From: Sphaeroforma arctica JP610
Taxonomy: Eukaryota; Opisthokonta; Ichthyosporea; Ichthyophonida
Direction of reading: 5' to 3'
NCBI RefSeq assembly: GCF_001186125.1
Contig: NW_014040422.1
Coordinates: forward strand, 105,591 to 130,491
DNA length: 24,901 nucleotides
Below the pieces are notes generated by a model. It saw only the letters and a program-made list of their open reading frames with translations, was not told the DNA's origin and ran no database searches. Both the position numbers and the translations under genes were made by a program. Numbering within the stretch: the first letter of the stretch is position 1; each line of letters begins with the position of its first letter. Positions 11,292-19,891 of this stretch are shown piece after piece.

Positions 11292-12735
11292 CTACGTTGC
11301 TGGACGTGTATCTATCTCTGACAGGGCCACAAGATCTGCCGTTTCATTACTAGAACTAGCTTCTGAAATGCATATATCATCACAGGGGAAATCTTTTTCT
11401 GCCCCACTTTCCTTCGATATAGGTATCTCTATATGGGATCCAAAATCTATACCGAATACGCCCTTTGTAGTGTTGGCCTCCACTATAGCCAAGTACTCTT
11501 TGTTGTATGTTAATTCTTGTTTAGCCCTGTCAGAGAGCGGTATTACTTGCTCCATGGCTTCCCATCTCACTCGCTTACCTGAGGGTCTATGTATCACATT
11601 TCCGAAAAATAAAGCCCGGGACACCACAGCCAGTCCGATATGTTCTCTATCGTTTATATACGCTTCTAGATCATTTTTGAGCGTCCGAAATTGACCTGCA
11701 ATGGCGTCGATAGGCTTAGTCATGTTCGTCAAGCATTGGAATTAAGCATTCTGTCATATAGCCACAAAGATAAGAGTCCAAGAATTCGAAACCCTAAATT
11801 GAGGAGACACTTTTTTGTATACTAAGGTACTTTCACTTACCTTCAAATTCTGGGTTTAAGAATGTGCAATCGGGCATGGTAGAATACATGACAGCGTTGT
11901 GAAAATACAGCGGGCTATTAACTATCGTATCCTTATCCTTAGCAAATTTATTCATCAACCGCGCCATGGGCTTCAAAAGCCCCAATCCTGGGTATTGTTG
12001 ACCGGGAAGTGCAACTTTTACATCAGACGGGAGTTTCTCAGAAATTTTCTGCATGACCACCCATTCCACACACAAATTGTCCATGCTTAGCAGACTAGCG
12101 CGCTGCATCCAGTTCAATGTACGCTTGTGGCTTTCAATCCTTTCACTTCGCTTTTGTTTGCTGCCTACTTTGCATTTGATACCCTCAGCCAAATCTATTG
12201 CCAGCATCATGGCGCGCGAACGATCAAGAGAAAAGGTTTGTCGTACTGCCAACTCGATGATTGGTGGCAGCCATGTCGGCACTTTTATATTGTCTTTAGT
12301 TAGAGGGTGATTGGTAAAACTTTTATGATCTACATAGTAAGGTAGGATGTTATCGCTACACGGCAGCTGTAGCTTTAAACCATGATTATTTCTGCCGTCA
12401 GCGTCGTTGTTTTGTACAGAGAGATCGTAAACACGAAGCCTATCTACCGCCAGACCGGTGAGGTCTAACGCAACTACTTGCTTGACGTATCCCAGTTTCT
12501 CCAACGAAAATTTGGCCTGCGAGTCTTGCAGTAGGCGCTCGATATCGTCTACGGAGAACTTATCAATAAACATATCTCTCCCTGTGCGCCCGGGCAGCAA
12601 GTCTTTGTCTGTAATGTCTATAACTATTTCTGACGCTGAAAATAGTTTGTCGGACTCGTAGTAGCCTGCTATAGATGCCGCTGCGCCCGCAGCGACGGCC
12701 ACAACCGCCTTGGAGATGCGGCTTGGTACATTCAT
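11292..12735 (-). CDS. Tandem paralogue A: 432-aa protein of an unrecognised family, two exons
   Basis: Exons are 12735-11841 and 11695-11292, with a 145-bp intron (GTAAG...TTGCAG) in phase 1 inside a Gly codon (EFE-G-QF). The ATG at 12735 is the first in-frame AUG; upstream the frame holds only a TTG, so an unseen 5' exon is possible. Residues 7-25 form an Ala-rich hydrophobic segment after two basic residues, perhaps a membrane or organelle signal. Features shared with paralogue B are LDLTGLAVD (91-99), DNILPY (128-133), LPGQQYPGLG (243-252), PLYFHNAVMY (275-284), FLNPEFEG (292-299), RVRWEAMEQ (340-348) and a C-terminal LSEIDTRP. From memory, the PGQ-x-x-PGLG ... FHNA ... FL(D/N)P block resembles some conserved hypothetical bacterial proteins; this is unverified. 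Function unknown. Confidence 0.85.
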
Positions 12736-14157
12736 GATTTCATGACTAATCTGTACTTTGAAACGAGGCAAAAGGTATAATATGTAAATACATCTAAAAA
12801 TGCATTGATTTTAATTATCATGTATATGTAATTTTTTTCGTGGCAGGCCGGCAGGCTGGCAGGAGGGGAGAAAGAAAGTGCCAAGTTCACATATTGACCA
12901 CAAATACATAGGCAAGTCAAAAATGTCCAGTCTCGATTTTTAAAACGGCCACTTTCCTCATTTCTGAATTTATCTCAAATTTCCCAACTTGTTTCCGTTT
13001 AAAATCGGCTATAGTACATAGCCAAAAAAATGGGAATTTTCCAAACACGGTTTTGTTTACATGATGGGTTCCCGAAATTTCCCATGATTGTCATATTTTT
13101 AGGTGCTACAAGGGATTTCCACATTCCTGTTCATGAAAAATCGTATATATCCGGTATCTCATTGAATACTGAACATATTTTGCTCAATGTATAACCACTG
13201 AAATTCTGAAATAATATTATCCAATCCCTGGACCTCAGCCAGTACGATATGTCTGAACTTCAACCATTGGCACTTTGATTGCGTAAAATCAGATTTCCGA
13301 TCTGGGTAACCGTCGGATTAATGCCTAAATAAATGGTTTATCTCCATACTCGGGCCTCGGCCTCTGGGCTCTGGCTTCTGCCCTCAGTGAGGCCCAGAAA
13401 CTCTGGGTCAATTTGTACCGGAGTCAAAACAAAAAGAACAACAAAATTATAGGTCATATTTCATAAGTTCGTACACTTCATAGCCTGCCTTCTATTCAAA
13501 CATATTTTATAAAACCTAATTGATTTTTATAGAACAAAAACAAGATATATAATAAGCGTTATATTTAAAAAAAAAATACAGTAAATAGGTGACGTAGTTC
13601 TAACCTCTTTTTATGTCCACCTCTTTAAAAGATGTCTACCTCTTTTTATGTCCAGGTTTTACTTGGGCCGACCCATATATGAATCAGGCCCTTTTGAAGG
13701 CCGGTCCATCGAGTAATCAACGTCAGGTGCACACAAGTGTGCTGGTTGCGACCGCAATAAGCATGCAATTTGTGGCATGCTTGTCTACAGATAAATGTCA
13801 GGCACCAGATTATCGTGGTGATTCTTTGTTCTACAATGGTGCCTTTGGTAGCTCCGCATCTGTCCCACAAATCAGTCCCTGAACCTGGTAGGGTGAACCT
13901 GACCCAGGCGTGTCTACCTCTTTATATGCCCAATTGTTTGCTAAAAGTGGGAACCGGCCACAAGCATTTTATATTTTTGAAAAAAAAAATGAAAAGAAAA
14001 AGGCGCCATAATCAGTGGTGTGATAACTGATAAGTGATCAGCCAGATAAGTGTATTTCGGCGGTTTTTATAATTTATTTGAGACGCGACCTGCAAGTGCT
14101 TTCACCAGTATATTTCAGCGTTACTTTTCAATTGTTTGACATCGCTTACTCAGTATA
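12736..14157. other. Spacer between the two paralogues, no supported gene
   Basis: About 1.4 kb, mostly AT-rich. It holds short G/C-rich patches at 12838-12870 and 13355-13415. A repeated motif CTACCTCTTTTTATGTCCA occurs near 13601, 13636 and, slightly changed, at 13914. Open frames on both strands between 13610 and 14030 lack recognisable domains or splice partners. Confidence 0.55.
13601..13932. repeat. Three copies of a pyrimidine-rich motif, two in tandem and one 278 bp away
   Basis: TAACCTCTTTTTATGTCCA starts at 13601, CTACCTCTTTTTATGTCCA at 13636, and CTACCTCTTTATATGCCCA at 13914. All are in the same orientation. The DNA between the second and third copies is less AT-rich than its surroundings, as in a small inserted or duplicated segment. 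Confidence 0.6.
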
Positions 14158-16033
14158 TTAGAGCGAAAGCGGTCGTGTATCTATATCCGACAACGTCAGT
14201 ACAGAGGTTTCATACTCGGAGACATCTTCGGCGGTACTATCAAGACCGAAATCGATCGTGAATACCCCTGAGGTCGTGTTGGCTTCAACTATCCCTATGT
14301 ACTCCTTGTCCTCTACGATAGCTTCTCTGGCTCGATCAGATAACGGTATAATCTGCTCCATGGCTTCCCACCTCACTCTTCTCCCTGATGGTGTATGTAG
14401 GACGCTCCCATAGAACAACGCTCGTGAAACGACTGCCAGCCCATAATTCTTGGTGTCCTGAATATACACATCTAAATCGTTGAACAACGTTCGGAATTGC
14501 CCTGTGAAATAAAAAGGAATTTGGTGTCAAATGAGGTTCACAATACAGCGCAAATAGAATTCTCAGTCTCGCTCCACACAATTCCAAATGATCGAACCGC
14601 ATACCTTCGAATTCAGGATTCAAGAAAACACACCCAGGCATGCGAGTGTACATGAGGGCGTTGTGGAAGTATAGCGGCGAATTCATAGCCGCGTCCTTTC
14701 CTTGAGCAAACTTCTTCAGCATACCAGACATTGGGTTCATCACTCCCAATCCCGGCCACTGTTGCCCAGGAAGTACATGTGTAAGATCTGTGTCGAGCCT
14801 CTTAGTCACATTCTGTATCAGCACCCACTCGACAGCCAGATACTTTAGCCCTATATTGCTCGTCCGTTGCATCCATTCAAGTGTACGTTGATAGTCAAAC
14901 GCACGATGTTCAGGATCCCGATTTTCGCTTTTCCTTTTCTGGCCACTTTGCAGTTGTTTCGCCATGGCCATCGCATGAGATCGGTCAAACTCGAATTTAT
15001 TCCTCACAGCGAATTCGAACAAGGGCGGCAACCATTCGGGCGTCTTCTGTCCAGTACTTGTTAAGGGTAGATGGGTGAAATTCTCATGGTCTACGTGGTA
15101 CGGTAATATGTTATCAGCGGTTGGAGGTTGTAGAGTCAATTTAGTTTCCAAGCCATGCACACTATCTTGCTGTATCGAGACATCGTATATCCGGAGCTTG
15201 TCCACCGCTAAGCCGGTCAGATCGAGAGCCAAGACTAGATCATGGAATCCTCTTTCAGCCAAAGCTTTTGTGGTCCCCGTTTCTTCTAACATATGCTCAA
15301 GTTCATTCACACTGTACTCATTTATGAATTTTTCTCTACCGCTACTTCCTGGCAAGAGATCCTCCTCATTCAAATTGAATGACAAATCTTTCATATCAAA
15401 GGAATTGCTTGTTGAGACAAAACTAGCCAGTCCTGCTAATGCAGTAGTAAATACAGCAGAAAATTTTCTTGACCCTCTTCTGAAGGTGTCAAGTGACCGC
15501 GAGTTCTCACTTGATGAGGCTATTAAAGCTTTTTTTCCGCAACTTGTATTACAGTTAACATATGTGTCCTCTACTTTGCAGGCTGGCGATGTAGACGTCG
15601 TTGCAGCCGCGAGTATTTTTTGTTTATCAATATCAATGATGGCAGGCCGCTTTGGATCATCCTTTTTGTGAAAGAAATGTCTAACAGACCGATAATGGTG
15701 CTCATGATAATGTTTGTTACATTTTTTATCGTTGTTGATCGTGTGTGTGGGTTGATTTTCGGTATCACTATCGGATGAGTTTTCGTTTTCTTCCCATGTT
15801 GAATTCTTTTGTGATGTGAAACATGTGTGTCCAACCGATAAGTTGCTTGCGCGTGCTCCATGCGATGACTGTGTTGCGTGTACTTTGTGCGATTCACTGT
15901 GTCTCAGTGAAATTCCATTTTCCTTGTCGTAGGGATTTGGCGATGTTAGAGTTCTTTGATGAACCATGCTAAAGGACGAGGCTACGGGCGGCGTACTTGA
16001 GACGAACACTTCCATATTGGATGGATATTTCAT
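14158..16033 (-). CDS. Tandem paralogue B: protein of up to 590 aa, same family as A with a long N-terminal extension
   Basis: Exons are 16033-14605 and 14501-14158, with a 103-bp intron (GTATG...TTTCACAG) in phase 1 inside the same Gly codon as in paralogue A. Residues about 213-562 align with A almost without gaps, with roughly half the positions identical by eye. Shared blocks are LDLTGLAVD, DNILPY, LPGQQWPGLG (421-430), PLYFHNALMY (453-462), FLNPEFEG (470-477), LAVVSRALF and RVRWEAMEQ. The first ~185 residues have no counterpart in A. They are hydrophilic and Ser/Thr/Asn-rich, with a His/Lys cluster (KHYHEHHYRSVRHFFHKK, 107-124) and three close Cys (151, 161, 165). A hydrophobic stretch (190-209) matches the one in A. 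The first ATG (16033) is used here; Met7 or Met23 are alternatives. The C-terminus ends LSDIDTRPLSL. Function unknown. Confidence 0.87.
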
Positions 16034-16504
16034 ATTGTGCCAAGTATCTATTTTATTTATTCATCTCGTATTTCATTTATATATCCTTCAATTTGACAAT
16101 TTGGTATACAATATATTGTGCACGAAGAAAAGGTCAAAAGGAAGCATCCGGTTGGAACTTTTGCGATGTGAGCACCTTCAGGTGAGCACGGGTTTCGCAC
16201 TGTTTTGGTCAATACTCGAGTCTTTTTTTTTAGAGAACAAAATTGCTGCTAGTATTCCTGTTCTCGATTCTGGGTGGCTATGGGTATCACGGTAGGTCGA
16301 ATCCAAGAAGTTGCTCAATTTCTAATCGCCAGCATCATTTTACTGATTCACATTGTCATTGGCGAACAGACAATATAATAAGAAAAAAGGGTTCCCGTCT
16401 ATATATCTACATCGTGACAGAACCACTCCCAACTCCTTACTCCTAAATTGTAGTCAAACAATACAACAAATCAATTTATTTAGTTATAAATTCTGGAACA
16501 AAAA

Positions 16505-16625
16505 TAACGCCCGAAGGGCCAAGCTAAGGCCCCAGAGTCCAGATAGTCCCAGGCTCCCAGCCCCCAGGCCCCCAGCCCCCAGGCCCCCAGCCCCGAGGCC
16601 CCCAGCAGTGGCACAGCGGCCTATT
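16505..16625. repeat. C-rich islet of CCCAGGC(C) units
   Basis: Tandem CCCAGCCCCCAGGCC units in otherwise AT-rich DNA. The segment begins after GCCCGAAGGGCC and contains CAGAGTCCAGA, which also occurs in the islet at 18085-18170. Confidence 0.7.
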
Positions 16626-18084
16626 TTTAAAAAATATTATGTGTAAATATGTATTTACTACTATTCGTAGTAGGCGGCGACGCGGCGTAACCCTCTGCCC
16701 AGTGCCCAGCGTCTAGCCCATTCCCAATTTTAAACAAGTCTAATAACCAGGGAATTCCTTTTTTAAAATATAATAAGGATCAAAATGGGTATATTTTTGT
16801 TATTTATAATTATTAAAACAATTGTTATAAAACGGAGGCCCAACCACTGACAAGCTTAGAGAGTGACAATCATCTATACACAACAAGAGAGGACAGCCAA
16901 CAGACATCGATGACAATTTATTTATATTAAAATTCAGAGTATTTTATAACAAACGACACACAGGGCGAGAACTTGCCAACGGCGCCTCAGCAAGTCAACG
17001 GACTTCAAATGTCTCAACAACAAGAATCTCAATCACGCGTATCACAGTTTCTCACAATAGAATCGAGCTCGTGTAATTTGACCTTGTTGGATGAATGTTT
17101 AAAATTAAGATGGGGAGGAATCGAGGAAGTCTGCAGTCTGCACTCTGCAACAAGAGAGTGGCGGACAGAGTACAGACTCTCGGTCGGTCGGCCCTCGCCG
17201 CTCGCGGGGATCTCGGCCGGCCTGGCGGCTGGCGGCTGGCAACCTCTGGACGCTCGCGAGTACAATTGCGAACTTTGGAAGTTGTTCAATGATGGTTACG
17301 AAACATTCATATCACCAGACAGTCAGACACCCGTTCACCATTAAAAAAAACCCAGAAAACTCAAAGTTCATGACTAATAAGTAATAAATATTTACCTGCC
17401 CATGATGTCCGTCGAATTGTCGTTTTTTTCTTCTCAGGAACTGTTCTAAATATTATTTTTAAAATCAACAAATGACAAATATGCATTGGACCGGATCCAA
17501 AACTGCAAAAGTTCAATTTATGTATCTCAGGTATTCGTCCATGTTTTGGCAGATTCAGTTGGGTTTGCCAACATATTGGCATTTGGCGGGCTCCGTCGCC
17601 AAAGTAATGTAACGTACGAAAACGTATCCCGTTTACGCTAACGCTACGCTTAACATTTGCCAATCGACAATTCGACACGCCGTGCAAGAGAATGTTATTT
17701 TCTAGAAAAATAAATAAATAAAAGTATATAAATAAAAGTACATGCTGTATGTACTGTATGTATTGTTTTGTTTTCTTAAAAAATTATAAAACAAAAACAA
17801 ATACATATTACGTGCTTCTTGTCCGAATGTCCGCTTGTTGTTGTTGTTGAAATTTTATATTTATATTTGATTTGGTTATAAGAAATGACTATGGAGAATT
17901 TAGAGACATGTGGCAGCTCAAAACTGGAATTGTGGAATAATGTGGATAAATATATAGATTGGTTTTATGTTTTGGTTGTTTTACCGTTCGAGAGAAAAAG
18001 TAAAAGATTTATGGTTTACCGTTTATGAAAGTATAAAAGTATTTTTTAAAATATGTTTACGAATCAGTGAATCACGTGGCACGC

Positions 18085-18170
18085 CCCAGGCCTCCAGCCC
18101 CCGGCTACCCAGAGTCCAGACCCGAGGACCCCAAGGCCCAGAGCCCCAGGCCCCAGGGCCAGTTGCCGCC
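18085..18170. repeat. C-rich islet related to the one at 16505-16625
   Basis: Same orientation and vocabulary as the left islet: CCCAGAGTCCAGACC, GGCCCAGAGCCCCAGG and GCCGCCTAC. Sharp borders to AT-rich DNA on both sides. Confidence 0.65.
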
Positions 18171-18604
18171 TACAAAATGTTTTATAAAAAATATAAAGAA
18201 ATAAAAAAAACAAAAATTTACCAGTAAATAGACTATGGATTCGATTTAATTGTTTTAAAGAGACCATTTGTGAGTTGACCCGTTACTACCGTAAAAAATG
18301 ATGAATATTATAGCGGTTTAAAAAAAAAAGTTTACGACTATAAATTTGCTATAGGCGATAACCGATGGCACACAGAGTCAGCAAATCAAATAATTCAACT
18401 CCCAGGCGTGGAATGCCTAAGAGCAAAATGAACTACGTATTCTTTTGCGGTATGGCGTGCTTGAAGGAAGCGTCGCCTGCAAAATGGAATAGGCAGATTT
18501 ATGATTTCACGTTCTGCTCTTTGTTTGTTCTATACTGGACAGCTTCATAAAGTCTCATCCTCATATCAGAATACAGCTACTGCTGATAATCACCTTGGTT
18601 TCAT

Positions 18605-18702
18605 GGCCCTCTGGATTGGAGTCTCAGCGGAAATCAAGGTCGTAGCGGAAATCGTGAATTTAGCAGAGACCCTATGATAGCCTATCCAGATTCCAGAGGG
18701 CC
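18605..18702. repeat. Short inverted repeat
   Basis: GGCCCTCTGGA at 18605-18615 is matched by its complement TCCAGAGGGCC at 18692-18702, with a loop of about 76 nt. The loop itself contains AGCGGAAATC twice. Possibly a decayed hairpin element. Confidence 0.45.
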
Positions 18703-19079
18703 TTGTTGGTTTGGCAACTACCTCTACAGTCGATGAAGATCGCGATAGTACGTGCAACTACTCGCGTGAATTTAAGTCTTTGCAGAAGATGACGTCTCCA
18801 ACCATAGTGCGTACGAGGGATTTGAATACAGCCAACTGTGGCTAGAAAACGATCTTGTACTTGATGTCCTATATACTGCATTTGGTTTACAAGCCGTTAT
18901 TGATCTTTGCGACATTCGCTTTTCCAAACAAATGCTCGCCTCAGAATGCGACAGGAAACCCAGGGTATTACCAAGCGTGCTATTCGATGCGTCTTTTGTG
19001 GTTCATGTACGCGATTGTGGTTGTGAACATCCCCATCAGGTCGACGCCATGGAAGAGCATATCGTCAGCCCTGAGTGGG

Positions 19080-19422
19080 TTAGCTCGCATGCATGATTTG
19101 GTCAATATCTTTGATGATGTTCCCGTACCAAATCAGACCTGCAGGTAGTCCAAGCACTATGCACGGTAACAATTCGCTCCTCTGTACCAACGCCTGCCTG
19201 GTGTTGATAAAATTTATATTTCTCGATATTGTGTATCGATGTTATATTCTCGGCATGATCTCGTTAAAGCTTTGGGACACTGAGATGGTTAGCGAAAGTT
19301 GACTTTCAACTGACGAATAAGTGCACTCCAAGCAGGGGCAGTCTGTAAATCGTGTACCTGAATCACTTATATTTTACCTGGGTGATGATCCTACTCTTGC
19401 CTCGAGTAGCTCCGCCCATCAT
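19080..19422 (-). CDS. Candidate small two-exon membrane protein (52 aa), low confidence
   Basis: Exon 1, 19422-19378, reads MMGGATRGKSRIITQ and ends at CAG|GTAAAA, the best-looking donor of this region. Exon 2, 19193-19080, starts after CCAGGCAG and runs to a TAA. It encodes one membrane-helix-like segment (SELLPCIVLGLPAGLIWYG) and a short polar end (NIIKDIDQIMHAS). The intron is 184 bp and both junctions are phase 0. A basic N-terminus with one helix would fit a small mitochondrial or ER subunit, but no family was recognised. It lies downstream of PIG-C on the same strand and overlaps parts of a competing plus-strand model. Confidence 0.25.
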
Positions 19423-19891
19423 CCTGGTTCGGGTCAGTACCAACTAGTCCATTGCAATTCTTGCAGAAAACTTTATAGTTGAAGATCTACCAATCAACTT
19501 CCAGCAGCTGGGAAACGAGTGTATCAGTCTACTGGCCCAAAAGCCATCACTATGCACTATCATCTTAATCTAGCCAATGTAGAGACCGGCCTGCGGGGTA
19601 TGCAAAACGGCTTAGCTGCATATGCCAACTAAAGTCTGTCACCTGAACCTCTAGGCGTTTCTTCTTTTTGGCATAAGATGGAATTCCGTTGTCAAATAAG
19701 TGCAGCAACTCGTCAGTCCTGCATTTATCGAACCTTTCAGGTTCTTCAGTACCAATAGATAACTGACACTGCTATCTGACATTGCACTATTCCTAGTCTT
19801 TATACCACAAACATACAATGCATGCGGCGTAGGAGTTGTAGCGGTTGTCATATGCTGCTCGCTGTTGAATCATCCACCTGTTCTGAATTAT

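Larger units (their letters stand above)
16034..18364. other. AT-rich stretch with GC-rich islets, no supported gene
   Basis: The DNA left of about 16350 is the likely 5' flank of paralogue B. It also contains plus-strand splice-like signals (CAG|GTGAGC near 16180 and T9AG near 16235) flanking short hydrophobic frames in two competing readings, too weak to call. C-rich islets lie at 16505-16625 and 18085-18170, and G/C-rich ones at 16665-16720 and 17160-17265, all surrounded by A/T runs. Open frames over the islets are compositional. Confidence 0.5.
18365..19891. other. Unresolved coding-like region with competing models on both strands
   Basis: Base composition is more gene-like than in the flanks, but neither strand gives a clear winner. 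Plus-strand model: ATG at 18365 (MAHRVSKSNNSTPRRGMPKS...), donor after 18449 (phase 1), acceptor CAG at 18785, then a frame open to 19096 (contains EDDVSNHSAYEGFEYSQLWL). Short exons 19336-19381 and 19467-19573 follow, with phases that can be made to fit. Minus-strand pieces: a charged segment at about 19757-19643 (TDELLHLFDNGIPSYAKKKK) ending at CAG|GTGACAG, plus the small two-exon model listed separately. No piece resembles a family I know. Frames of about 100 codons are expected by chance in a window this size. Confidence 0.3.

Noticed and set aside
11697-11732. An independent start (MTNMTKPIDAIAG) for the second exon of paralogue A
   Set aside because: These residues come from the open 3' end of the intron; the homologous gene shows that the exon begins at the Gly codon.
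14867-15671. Plus-strand frames opposite paralogue B, up to 198 codons
   Set aside because: They are antisense shadows of a conserved minus-strand exon.
15966-16300. Plus-strand gene head-to-head with paralogue B, with a 52-bp intron near 16180-16235
   Set aside because: Two frames give competing hydrophobic readings, one overlaps the B coding start, and the proposed intron is shorter than any supported intron here.
16973-17344. Plus-strand 123-codon frame with Gln/Ser-rich start
   Set aside because: It starts at TTG, runs through a GC-rich islet, and has no domain, no splice partner and no conserved look.
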